DNA of 14,274 nucleotides from Hemicentrotus pulcherrimus (GCA_003118195.1 BEXV01000563.1:63388-77661), one strand, 5' to 3'. Counted from the stretch's first letter, positions 1 through 9,007 are shown. The notes: a model not told the origin generated them from the letters alone. Made by a program: numbers and translations.

Positions 1-16
1 GGGGGGGGGGGGGGGG
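1..16. repeat. Poly-G run at the left end
   Basis: Sixteen consecutive G residues open the window, directly followed by ordinary AT-rich sequence. A matching run closes the window. A G homopolymer at both extremities is more easily explained as a contig-end or sequencing artefact than as biology. Confidence 0.9.
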
Positions 17-183
17 TCGGGTTGATATATTATTTATATAACGTTTTTATTTATGTGGTATGTGACATATTGTACCACTATCTATGTTGATTTGAAATGG
101 ATGAGTTAATTAAACATGAAAAGTGAATTTAGAATGTCAAAACCATCCATCCATTTGCAACTAACCCACAGCTTGGACCCAAC

Positions 184-236
184 TAACGCCCACCTCCCAC
201 TCCCACCCTACCCCCATCCCACACACACACACACAC
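184..236. repeat. C-rich tract ending in an (AC)8 microsatellite
   Basis: A stretch made almost only of C, A and T leads into sixteen bases of pure AC repeat at 221-236. It gives a short open frame on the + strand that is rich in Pro, His and Thr; that frame is a by-product of the repeat composition and not a gene. Confidence 0.8.
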
Positions 237-1167
237 TCCACCACTGCCCAGCTTGCATAGATTCCAAACGAGTTTCATCGATCCGTAAGCAAGCAACTGG
301 ATAATGATGGGGAGGTAACAAGCAGGCCTGTTTCAAAGAGAACCTATTTTCACCTCGTTAAATGAATACCCTTAAGCCTAATGACTTAACGATTGGCCAA
401 GGGACCAGACATGACAATGAATCCAGTTCCGAAGGGATGTGATCGAATCTTAAACGACTCTCTGGTATAATTACAAGATGATGGGGGTCAAAAGACAAGG
501 CATAACAATCAAATTCCTGAAGCCATTCTGTTGCGTGTATCCTTTTAAGGAGGAGAGGGCTTTTAAAAGTTAATGGACTCTGAAAAGACTTCGGCAAAGA
601 AAGAAGAGAAGCCAGTCTTTAAACACAATGGGAATCCATTCCTGAAAAGAGACGTAATTAGAGGCTTAGAAAAACGACGGAACCTTCTTCATTAAGATGA
701 CCCGGATTATAAGACAACAGTAGCGGTTTAGCTAAATGGAGTGCAAGTCTAACGAGATTAAATGAAGCAATATAAAGGATATATCTTGGCTTTTTAGCTT
801 GCGGAAACTTTAGAGGGGGAAAAGCCACTCGTTGTGAAGCGTGTAACGACCTGCCAAAAACAAGTAAAATGTATGAGGTACAAGATTTTGTTATAGATGC
901 AACGCGTGGCGCCGTGCCGTAACGCCCATGCATGTACATCATGGTTTCTAACGGCTCGAGCTATTAAACAGGGTCTTGCAAATGACTGTGTTGCGTGAAG
1001 AAGACGAGGGAGGTCAGGAGACGTTGAAAATAAAAACAAAAGGATAAAAATCATGGGGCGTTTAAGATTGTATATGGATCCGTGAAATGTATTGACGACA
1101 AATAGTTGGATCAACAACTTGATTAAATCTAATGATTATTAGCGTGGGACGAGAGGACCGGAAGTTT
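237..1167. other. No supported gene
   Basis: Several open frames of 80 to 107 codons lie here, mainly on the - strand (for example 358-597 and 794-1117). None has a recognisable domain or a convincing ATG, and they overlap one another in different frames. A CCAAT-like ATTGG at 393-397 is isolated. The interval 895-955 is somewhat richer in GC and CpG than its surroundings, but nothing further can be assigned. Confidence 0.6.
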
Positions 1168-1193
1168 AAAAAGAAAAAAAAAAAAGAAAAAGA
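1168..1193. repeat. A-rich low-complexity tract
   Basis: A nearly pure A tract with isolated G residues. It could be the degraded tail of a retroposed sequence, but no recognisable body lies on either side. Confidence 0.7.
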
Positions 1194-1430
1194 GGGGCCA
1201 TATTAATGAACAGAGACTCAGAAAAACAAGAAGAGAAATGTAATATATGAAGCAATATCAGAAAGATGTGATGCAACATATGAAACAAGATGATAGATCA
1301 CAAGATACATCACGTGAAAACAAAATGATGTAAAGTAAATAAACCGTGTCTTTTTGTCTTTAAGTTTTAAAGTTGCTTTGCATTCATCTTAACACAAATA
1401 CAAATTTCACTTTCAGATTTGAATATCAAA

Positions 1431-1450
1431 TCAACAAGTATCAACAAGTA
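1431..1450. repeat. Perfect tandem duplication of a 10-mer
   Basis: The decamer TCAACAAGTA occurs twice in direct succession. Two copies only; probably a small replication-slippage event. Confidence 0.85.
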
Positions 1451-2230
1451 CTAAATAAACTTTCTCATAAAACGCAGCAAGTAATAACTATAGTTACGTG
1501 AGAAATCTTAAGATGCCATTGAATCGTTAAAGTTTTACTTAATATATCGTGTTTAGTTTCAGGAATGGTAATACAATGACTTCTTTGAAATCCTTGTCTT
1601 TGAGAAACAATTCAATTGGGAGGCAATACTTTCCTTGAAAGCAAAAGCTATATCCACTTCACTGGTGCATACACCATTTAAACATAGGCCTACATCTTGC
1701 ATTGTTTCAAGTGAGATATCACCGAGGTCGGTTATAAGTTTGTAGCTATTTTACTTTTGCTTTAAGACCTATCATTTTCACACATATCACTTAATTTATA
1801 AACTTTACTAAGATGACATTGCGAAATTTATTTCAAGATAAGATGCGTGTTTCAAGTATTTTGTAGTTTCTTAATTCTTCTTGTCTTCTTTAGTATCACC
1901 TATGCATAGCTGTTCTTTCTAAAATGTCGTACTTCAAAATCACTCCCACTTCAAGACATCACGATCACTTCTCCTGGTTTCTGATTCCATTTACTGGGGT
2001 TTGTCTCACTTTTGTTTTTCCTCTATAACAATGACTATTAAACAAATATTTCTTTTTTTTAAAAATACGTATATTAAGGGTTTTTATAGAGTCCAATGTC
2101 ACTAAATGCGATGTCTCGGAGCATTTAACTTATAATATAATTGTGATATCTATATTCTCCGTTCTTTTATCATTAGATGATCCTATGATCTATTCATTCG
2201 CTTATTTATTGAAACTGTAAGTTGGATTTC
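1451..2230. other. No supported gene
   Basis: AT-rich sequence with stops in all frames and no long ORF. The only point noticed is the decamer ATAGGCCTAC at 1684-1693, which recurs at 6866-6875. Confidence 0.6.
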
Positions 2231-2259
2231 AAAAAAAAAACAAAAAAAAACAAAAAAAA
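2231..2259. repeat. A-rich tract A10-C-A9-C-A8
   Basis: Three A runs of 10, 9 and 8 bases are separated by single C residues. The regular spacing resembles an expanding or interrupted poly-A tail of an old retroposed copy. The sequence upstream does not look like a known transcript. Confidence 0.8.
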
Positions 2260-2903
2260 TGGTCGACAATAATTTTACAATAAAACTACGTAAATTTCCA
2301 TTTGAAGCACCTTAAACATGAGAACACACATGTAAAAAGCATTAGCTTTAGATATGCCTTATCATCACCATCGTCGTCGTCTTTCCTCCATTTCGAATTA
2401 AAAAAAAAAAGATTGAATGGCATTGAATATAATTAGCTATAATCATGACAAATTTTGGAGTTGCGCTGAAAAGCGTTTCTTATCATTTCAAGTGAACCGA
2501 GTGCTTGACAAATTTAAGGAAACAGGCCAATGTGGGCAAGCCTTTCAAAGTTGGCATCCCATTGAAATCAGGTCCTAATTAAAATGTTCATGTTTATATT
2601 GAGCGCTCAAAAAGTATGATTATGGTCTAAGCAAAATTACTACATAATACACTGGCTTAGTTATACTCACCAAAGCGACATGATATAGAACAAAGAACAC
2701 TATTAATTGTACTTCAATAATACATTATATGTTTAGATACAATTGCCTTTATTGATTTGGACTTTGTTAATGGGACATCTAAAACAGAAGAAATAAGAAC
2801 ACAATAAGTGAAAAATTAGTGTAGGTGATAGCTTTGACAGACAACTGCGAAATAGAGACTTAAAGAGTAAAATGGCGAAAATATTCTCACGCCACAACGT
2901 CAT
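2260..2903. other. No supported gene
   Basis: AT-rich and without ORFs of interest. A short ATC/GTC trinucleotide-like run occurs at about 2360-2382. Nothing else is visible. Confidence 0.6.
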
Positions 2904-2933
2904 TAAAAAAAATAATAATAAAAAAAAAAAAAA
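2904..2933. repeat. A-rich tract with three AAT units
   Basis: A tract made of A runs with three embedded AAT units. Low-complexity sequence without further structure. Confidence 0.8.
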
Positions 2934-3716
2934 CTTTACACATACATGCGTAAACCTTTTATTCCTTCTTTGTGAAGGTTCCCAGTCTGAGTTTTAACAG
3001 TTGAAATTTTAAAATCATATTGATTAGATGGAAATAGAAAATAAGATTCAACGAGCAAGAAATTGTATGAAATGAAATAAATTTGAGATGAATTAGGTCA
3101 TCCTTACGAAACAGATTACTGGAAATAGGATAAGAATGGCCCTTTCCAGATGTATTTTGCCAATGCAATACAACAACAACAAAACTCTTCTTCCATATCT
3201 AACTTTTATGTTATCATCTACAATTCTCAAGGTATACATCCCTTTATCGCTCTCCAAGAATATCTGGGTAATTAAAATCAAGAAATGTGCATGGTGCAAA
3301 CATATTGTGAACTCCGCTTTAAACGTATATTCATCTACAAAACTAATACCCCTTTTACAAATTTGAGTAATAAACATGATAAAAGAGTTTCCGTGAGGAA
3401 ATCCTTTCAAAAATTGTTTTCCAACATATTCATAATGAACAATATATAAAAAGATTCAACATGAAATTTAGTTCTATATAGAAACTAGCGCTCGGGGTTT
3501 GAGATTTCAGATACATTTTATACCTTGTAATGAAATTACTTTTCATAAAGTCCGAAATCAATGTCAAATCGTACAGACAAAAAAGATATTTTGTGAAATT
3601 TGAGAGGAAGACAGTTTCAATAGAAAGTCTTGTACCTTGATGCAGCCAGACATTTTCTAGGTACTGATCACAATGAGAGGCTAGAAAAATAGTAGTATAA
3701 TGTGAAATTGTATTTC
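2934..3716. other. No supported gene
   Basis: Overlapping open frames of 69 to 105 codons occur on both strands between 2959 and 3410. They are AT-rich, overlap each other and show no domain. A + strand frame at 3136-3366 begins with ATG but its translation has no recognisable motif. I treat all as chance ORFs. Confidence 0.55.
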
Positions 3717-3750
3717 TGTCTCTCGTTCTTTCTCGTTCTTTCTCTCTCTT

Positions 3751-3787
<37 letters not shown>
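3717..3787. repeat. TC-rich microsatellite
   Basis: About seventy bases of pure pyrimidine-rich TC repeat, with TTC interruptions and two early CG-containing units. The last part is the purest. This is a polymorphic-type simple repeat. Confidence 0.9.
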
Positions 3788-4202
3788 ACAAACTCTTGTT
3801 TCTTGAGAGGTATAGTTGTTTTTTTAGTTACAGAATCTAATTCCTATTTTTTTTTCTTTCTTGTTTTTGACATTTATATCTTTAAAAGTGTCATCTATTA
3901 TGTTTAACATGTAAATTTGAATATTGCAGCCATGGCTGTCTTTTATGTAAAATTGTATTTGTATTAAGCATGTTTGTGCTATAGTAAAATCCATTTGTGA
4001 AATGAAATTGAACTGATGACCTATAATGATATATATAAATTTCATTTAGAGATAAATATGAAACTGAATAATTTGAACATATCCTTCTGTCATCCAGATT
4101 TGAAATTTAAAGCGACTTATGCTTATAGTTCCGACGCCCATAACCAATTTTCTCAAAGCGCATAATTTAGTTAACAATTCAAGTCTGTGAAATATCAGTC
4201 GG
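3788..4202. other. No supported gene
   Basis: AT-rich sequence with short - strand open frames (3824-4045 and 4046-4231) lacking any domain. Nothing else is visible. Confidence 0.55.
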
Positions 4203-4324
4203 GAAAAGCAGTTGCTATTACTGTCCTGCAATGAGCCCTAATAATAACTGTTTATATTTTTCTAATCTGTTGTTAAAAAGAATGAATGATATAGCAAAAC
4301 ACTTAATGTCAGTAAAGATTCAGT
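4203..4324 (+). repeat. Diverged repeat, copy A
   Basis: This segment is clearly similar to 4712-4843 in the same orientation. Shared blocks in order include GTCCTGC, an AGC-CT-ATAA block, CTGTTGTTAAAAAGAATGA, ATATAGCAAAA and GTCAGTA followed by TTCAG. Substitutions and small indels separate the blocks. The family is not recognised; it may be an old local duplication or two insertions of one element. Confidence 0.75.
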
Positions 4325-4467
4325 TTAGTGGACAACATTAGAATGGAATGAAGTATTCTGGAGAAAACAAGAAATACTGCTATAGTATAATATGAAATGT
4401 TTCGGTGTTGAAACCCTAAGTTGAAAACGCCGTTTTACTTTTTTAAAGAACTACTGAATAAATAACG

Positions 4468-4489
4468 AATGAATAAATATCTATTCATT
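4468..4489. repeat. Short perfect inverted repeat
   Basis: AATGAATA and TATTCATT are perfect reverse complements separated by six bases. It lies between the two copies of the diverged repeat. An 8-bp AT-rich stem is weak evidence for function. Confidence 0.6.
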
Positions 4490-4711
4490 TAACAACAAAA
4501 TCCTAATATTACTATACAACTTGCTTAGGTATGTTATGAGGAGTATGAAAATGATCAGAAGTGGAAGTTCATTTAAATTGTAATATCAATTTAATCTTGT
4601 AGTTTAATTCATGTGGTATATTTACAGTGTGGGTTAATGTAAAATTTCGAATCTGAGTCTGAATATTGAAATGCTTCGTTTGGAGTGTCCAAGAATGAAC
4701 ATGATCATTCA

Positions 4712-4843
4712 AAAGTAATTGTGACTAGTGCCATTATATTGTCCTGCTATCAGCTCTTATAATTTTTGTTTATCCTGTTCTAACCTGTTGTTAAAAAGAA
4801 TGAGTAATATAGCAAAAACACCTTGTCAGTATAAGGGTTCAGC
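4712..4843 (+). repeat. Diverged repeat, copy B
   Basis: Partner of 4203-4324, about 510 bases further on and in the same orientation. The longest shared block is the CTGTTGTTAAAAAGAATGA string, exact in both. Similarity fades beyond the final TTCAG. No target-site duplication is evident around either copy. Confidence 0.75.
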
Positions 4844-4968
4844 ATTTGCTTATGGAGGAAAAAATACTTTAAAAAAAAAAAACAATGTGTAAGAAATTAA
4901 ATGTTATCGACAAATTCATTTTCGTCGCTTATTCCTAATAGCATAAACGTCAGGAGAATGAAGGAAAT

Positions 4969-5073
4969 ATGGAGTTATACATACTTGATGTGGTAGTCGT
5001 TTTGCTCGTGCTCATCTTTCCCTTGATTGATGATGTCGATGACGATGTCGCCGCACCTCCGGCTAAAGTATGA
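4969..5073 (+). other. Possible signal-peptide first exon, 34 codons, strand uncertain
   Basis: A + strand ATG opens a 34-codon frame. The first half is strongly hydrophobic (VVVVLLVLIF, residues about 8-17); the second half is Asp-rich and then Ala/Pro-rich (IDDVDDDVAAPP). This is the layout of a signal peptide or signal anchor. A possible splice donor, AAA then GTATGA, sits at 5068, two codons before the stop, so the frame could be the coding part of a first exon (4969-5067). The same DNA read on the - strand is also exon-like: 4985-5062 lies between TTTAG and GTATGT and encodes an open segment containing CGDIVIDIINQGKDEHEQ. Part of the block is an imperfect GAT/GTC trinucleotide repeat, which makes several frames look coding. 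No homologue is recognised. Confidence 0.25.
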
Positions 5074-5105
5074 ATTTCAAAATCCCCTCTCATGAAGTTT
5101 GAGAT

Positions 5106-5388
5106 CTAGATTACGCTCAAAGAGATCGAGAGATCGTAGGGGATGATCTGATGTGTAAAGTCCAATTTATGTCGTAATGAGGAGCGACGAGAATGTAACG
5201 GGTATCGAACGGGGACTGTATGAGGATAGGAGCGGTGATAGATGTCTGTCGGAGAAGATACGGGCGAGGTAACGATGAGTATCCGATGAGTTGAGAATGT
5301 TGAATTTATTTGCTGACGGGAAGACAATGATGAGAAGTATTTGAAAGATGACCAACACAAGGTAGTGAAGCTCCTTATGAGTCAACTG
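5106..5388 (-). other. Segment open in three - strand frames, not assigned
   Basis: On the - strand all three frames are open through most of this block, and it is richer in GC and CpG than its surroundings. One frame begins directly after a good splice-acceptor-like string (CCTCTTCAG ending at 5386) and encodes a hydrophobic start (LVLVIFQILLIIVFP) followed by a polar part. No frame contains an early ATG and no family is recognised. Openness in three frames at once argues that base composition is responsible. An unrecognised exon remains possible. Confidence 0.2.
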
Positions 5389-5524
5389 AAGAGGCTGTCA
5401 CAGGTAACTTCTCGACTAGTGCACTGGTGGGATGTATATGGCAACCACACACTTGATGCGTCCCCTAACGTTATGGGCGTCTAAGCATTCTGAGTTCCGC
5501 TCTCTATCAAAACCACTCCAGCTA

Positions 5525-5536
5525 CCCACTATACTA
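5525..5536 (-). promoter_or_regulatory. Pol III A-box-like motif
   Basis: On the - strand this reads TAGTATAGTGGG, fitting the TRGYNNARNNGG consensus of tRNA A boxes. A proper B box is missing: only a poor GGTTTTGAT occurs, about ten bases downstream, which is too close. It may be a decayed tRNA-derived SINE head or chance. Confidence 0.2.
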
Positions 5537-5718
5537 CTTCATCACGCTCCCCGCAAATCGGATGAAAGTTCAAAATATTGGAAGGAAAAAAAGATTTGAA
5601 CACACCTTTACAAAGGAAGAATGACTGAGTCTGTTGTTTGAAAAGAAGTGTTTTCTTCCCCTCTCTCCCTCTCTGTTTCTCTCTCACGAAAATCTTACGA
5701 AAGCTCCTCCCACTTTTA

Positions 5719-5778
5719 GTTATATGGTCTTGCTTGAGCGCATTCCCTAGCAGACCGCAAGTCCGGGCAGGCGATTGG
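5719..5778 (-). promoter_or_regulatory. Candidate - strand promoter: CCAAT and TATA elements
   Basis: Read on the - strand, CTGACCAATCGCC contains a CCAAT box at 5774-5778 in good NF-Y context, and CCATATAACTAAAAG gives a TATA-like element at about 5719-5726. The spacing of about fifty bases would place a start site near 5690-5696, with CCAAT near -80 and TATA near -30, a classical arrangement. The block is also CpG-rich. Against it, no ATG follows on the - strand until beyond 5600, and the signals are short. A + strand open frame also crosses this region without an ATG start. Confidence 0.3.
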
Positions 5779-5990
5779 TCAGATCGGGGTCATGGGGAAC
5801 GCCACGGAGAGAGAGCATTTTACCTGGCAATATTACCTGTGCGTAAAATGAGATTTCGTCGTCAGCAATTCAGCGGGGTGGCGTGCAAAAGCACTGGTTA
5901 GCTGTTCGAGACTACTTCGCTCTCCCCCTCAGTACGGACGCCGGGCGGATGAGCGGGCGACAGTGAGCATACGCGGCGAACAAAAAGAAG
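5750..5990. other. CpG-rich block
   Basis: CpG dinucleotides are frequent, with about a dozen in 5900-5985 alone, in strong contrast to the AT-rich flanks. A TCAGT initiator-like motif occurs at 5929-5933 on the + strand. CpG-rich blocks often mark promoters, so this supports a transcription start in either direction, but the sequence does not prove one. Confidence 0.45.
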
Positions 5991-6352
5991 TCAGAAGCTA
6001 GTGAATGATTCGGGTTAATTATCCTCCGTGTTTGGAACTCATTTTCATAACGAATATTCGCTGATTTGTCAGTTTCACCCTTTGATTTTTATGAACATCA
6101 TGAACTGAAAACGAGCAAGTCATCAATACCATTGGAAATTAATTATCTTTTGACCAAAATTGTTTTGGAGGCAGGGGTTACATCCCGACCATAATATTTG
6201 TTCATGTCTAGTTATCTTGCGTAAATGCAAGTAACATACTGACTTTTCGATATGAAAAGAGGCAGACTGTTTATACATGAAAAAGTATGATGTATGATTA
6301 ACTAAATATTCATAAAAACAACAACTGGCAGTTAATACTTCTACTATAATAA
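5991..6352. other. No supported gene
   Basis: AT-rich sequence with only very short open frames (for example a 19-codon ATG frame near 6005). Nothing recognisable. Confidence 0.6.
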
Positions 6353-6400
6353 CGCCGGTATCCGCCTGGTACTGGCGCTCACGGCGCTCTACAAAAAATA
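6353..6400 (+). repeat. GC-rich hairpin plus retroposon-like 3' tail
   Basis: CGCCGGTA (6353-6360) and TACTGGCG (6370-6377) form an 8-bp stem with one G-T wobble and a 9-base loop. They are followed by a direct repeat of GGCGCTC (6374-6380 and 6383-6389) and then by CTACAAAAAATAAAATG. A GGCGCT-(T/C)TA-A-rich ending is typical of the 3' tails of SINE and LINE families in many marine invertebrates. The surroundings are AT-rich, so the GC-rich hairpin stands out. No pol III boxes were found upstream, so only the tail may be present. The family assignment is inference. Confidence 0.4.
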
Positions 6401-7310
6401 AAATGAATCAAAATCAAAGTATATTATACAAAGCATATCGGGATCTTTCAAAAGCACCATCTCCGCAGTAGTACATATTCTATAGAAAATTCCCTATAAT
6501 TCTTCTTCTCGCATATCTTACAGCGACAATTTATCATTATTCCAAACTTTAGATGTCTTTTTTATTTACACTAAATCCCTTTTGCGCAAAAATCAATGAA
6601 ATGAAATGATAAACATATAATATGAACGTCATTATTCATGTTAGTCTGATTCAGGTAACTACAAAAAAGTTATTTACTCATGAAGCTATTTTTATAAGTT
6701 CTTGAGATAAGATTCTACTTGAAATGCATTAATAAATGGTCTCCTTCAATCAAAGATAAATAATTGTAAATAAGTAGTTTGTACCAAGCAAAACTATCAT
6801 GATTATCTTGTCATTTATACACAAAGTAATCGAACAGATTCTTAATTTTCTTTTAAAATTACGCAATAGGCCTACTGTTGTTTATATAACTTTGATAGTA
6901 TCTCCTTAATGTCATTATAATACAGCAAATACCAGGAATCACGACAGTCAGGGAATAGCCAATCAGAAGCCACGTATCAGCTCGTTAAAGATAATGCTTT
7001 GGTCCTGATTGACTACTGGACAAAAAGTTATCATCAAAACATTGAACATCCGGAGGCACACTGGACACTTGAAGATGATCACAATTTTTATTCATATACT
7101 GAAAGGCCAAATCCCACTCTACTCCTATAAATCAAACTACATTACAAGAATGTATTTTGTGTCTCAAATGTTTGAAGATTTTATTTGATGCTAATGATCA
7201 TTATTCGGCACATTTTATTGAACATCTATGTTTTTATCCACTGAAGAAGAAAAAAGAACAAAAGTTTGCATTCCTTTTTTTTGGGGGGATGACATTAAAA
7301 TGTATTCCAC
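6401..7310. other. No supported gene
   Basis: AT-rich, with no long ORF. It contains one good CCAAT box (see separate entry) and the second copy of ATAGGCCTAC at 6866-6875. No upstream part of the neighbouring LINE (endonuclease, ORF1) was recognised here, which suggests the LINE is 5'-truncated. Confidence 0.55.
6957..6968 (+). promoter_or_regulatory. CCAAT box in good NF-Y context
   Basis: AGCCAATCAGAA matches the extended NF-Y consensus well, with the core at 6959-6963. No TATA element, initiator or downstream exon was found, so it is an isolated motif that could be chance. Confidence 0.25.
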
Positions 7311-7328
7311 TTAAAAAAAAAATTTGAA

Positions 7329-8204
7329 ATGTTCTTGAGCTTTCATTCTGGACTGTTTTCATCTTCCTTTAACATAATTAAGTTTACTTATATCAAGTTT
7401 ACTGATACTGATATCAATGACATTCCTGGTTTATTGCTGCTTATAGATTTAGAAAAAGCATTTGATTCTATTTCTCATGATTTTATTAGAAAAGTATTTC
7501 ACTTTTTTAAGTTTGGTCCCTCTATTGTAAAATGGGTAAATGTATTCTATGAAAATGCTCAATCCTGTGTATTAATCAATGGACACCTGTCTCCAAGATA
7601 TTCAATAGAGCGAGGTTGTCGTCAAGGAGATCCCATGTCAGCTCTTATCTTTTTATTATGCGCCGAAATACTAAATATTTTGTTTAGAAATTCCGATTCC
7701 ATTGATGGTTTGAGCTTACCTGGTAGACAACTTAAAATAATTCAAAATGCAGATGATAATCTTCTAACAATGAACGGTCCAGTAATGGAATTAAACAGTG
7801 CATTAAACATTTTAGATAAATACAATGCAATGTCTGGTTTAAAAGTTAATATACAGAAGACACATGCAATTTGGATTGGAGGATTTAAAAACAAGAAAGA
7901 TGGTGTTCTTTTGAATAGAAATCTAAATTGGGTGTTTGATGATTATTTCAGATATTTAGGTATAGACTTTTGAACAGATTTGACCAAATTGATAATACAC
8001 AATTATAAAGAAAAAATTAAAGAAATCAAAAGTCAAAAGACATCATGGTTAAGGCGATACTTAACTGTTCTTGGAAGAATCACTGTCGTCAAGTCATTGT
8101 TGGTATCCAAATTAAACTACCCTTTTTTGTCCCTCCCTAATCCTGGTGAAAATCTTTTGAAAGATATAAATGCTCACTTTTATAGATTTATATGGGGGAG
8201 AAAC
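7329..8204 (+). pseudogene. LINE ORF2 fragment: reverse transcriptase palm and thumb
   Basis: This would polymerise cDNA on the element's own RNA. Numbering from the ATG at 7329, motif A is LLLIDLEKAFDS (residues 36-47, catalytic Asp40), motif B is RGCRQGDPMSALIF (95-108), and motif C is QNADDNLLTM (139-148), keeping Asp142 and Asp143. The usual Tyr before ADD is Asn140 (AAT at 7746-7748), one base change from TAT. The motif D/E region SGLKVNIQKTHAIWIG (169-184) and FRYLGIDF (207-214) follow. A TGA at 7971-7973 interrupts the frame; the same frame resumes as TDLTKL and continues with the conserved thumb strings VLGRITVVKSL and SLPNP, then FYRFIWG. The frame is also open upstream of the ATG from 7299, and similarity appears to begin near 7311, so the ATG is internal to the old ORF and not a true start. 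Confidence 0.9.
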
Positions 8205-8286
8205 CTGATAAAATAAGTAGAAATCAAATGTCACAACGTGACACAACAAAGATATTTACACACATTGCCAATCATTAAAAATTTCC
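8205..8286 (+). pseudogene. LINE ORF2 fragment: short shifted segment after the thumb
   Basis: Reading switches to the next frame at about 8204, where DKISRNQM (8207-8230) follows the FIWG string as expected in related elements. It continues to a stop at 8276-8278. A few residues of the next conserved block, IKNF, are visible in another frame at 8274-8285. A small deletion together with a frame change near 8285 joins this to the next segment. Confidence 0.65.
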
Positions 8287-8631
8287 TGGATTAAGAGATT
8301 AGTAATTGGATCAATAGATAGCGATATCCTCTGTCTTTTGCAATCTTTCTTGTCTGAAATGCAAGATTTAAAATTATATATGGGAAACAATTATTTTCGG
8401 GAACTGGCAGGTAAAACAAAGAACCTTTTTTGGAAAGACATGTTCATAGCTTATAGTACGCTCTTGTCCATGCATTATAATAACATTTCTTGCCAACCCT
8501 TATGTAATAATGATAACATTAAATTAGGCAATAGCTCAATATATAATAAAAATTTGTGTCAAAAGGGAATTGGTTTGGTCAATGATATTTTAGATACAAA
8601 TGGTGATTTCTACTCTCGGGAACACTTCTAA
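8287..8631 (+). pseudogene. LINE ORF2 fragment: connector region
   Basis: The frame of the ORF that contains codon 8338 is open from 8287 onward and starts with WIKRLV, the expected continuation of the connector region in L1-like elements. Further recognisable strings are FWKDMF (8431-8448), followed downstream by a conserved NKNLCQKGIGLVNDILD block and then DTNGDFYS. It ends at a TAA at 8629-8631, at which point similarity continues in another frame. The role of this part in related LINEs is poorly defined; it links the polymerase to the C-terminal knuckle. Confidence 0.8.
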
Positions 8632-9007
8632 GAAAGTATAATATTCAAATAAGTTTTCTATTTTATCGTGGACTATGCGATGCAATTAGACAAGGGTTTA
8701 ACAATTGTACTATTTTTAGCAAGGTGCCACAACCAGATACAATGGCATTTGTTATGAAACGTATTAAAAGATGTTCACATATCTATGCAATTTTATTAAA
8801 GAGAAGAAAAGGTCTTTGTAAAAGTTTTCTTAAATGGAAATGCATTTTCGACCTGAATGATAAGAGTTGGGAAACATATTGTTCTATTGGATTTAATTGT
8901 ACCATTGATATGGGCTTACGATGGTTTCAGTTTAAAGTTTTGAAACGCATATTATATACGAACGATCTACTGTTTAAAATGAATTTAGTTCCAAAAAAGA
9001 ATGAAGA
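8628..9007 (+). pseudogene. LINE ORF2 fragment: C-terminal helical region
   Basis: From 8631 the frame reads RKYNIQISFLFYRGLCDAI, continuing directly from the previous fragment; the first ATG in it (8724 to 8756 region) is internal. Downstream LRWFQFKVLKRILYTNDLLF (about 8917-8976) is the conserved block that precedes the zinc knuckle in L1-like ORF2 proteins. The frame stays open to 9086, but its last part no longer resembles the family, because the true frame shifts near 8990-9007 within an A-rich run. Confidence 0.85.

Noticed and set aside
116..304. 62-codon + strand ORF with Pro/His/Thr-rich translation
   Set aside because: It is generated by the C-rich tract and the AC microsatellite; no domain.
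794..1117. 107-codon - strand ORF
   Set aside because: No recognisable domain, overlaps another frame on the same strand, and no supporting promoter or splice signals.
3093..3410. 105-codon - strand ORF
   Set aside because: AT-rich chance ORF overlapped by other frames on both strands; no motif.
5638..5901. 87-codon + strand frame with a hydrophobic start
   Set aside because: No ATG start; it crosses a CpG-rich promoter-like block and shows no family resemblance.
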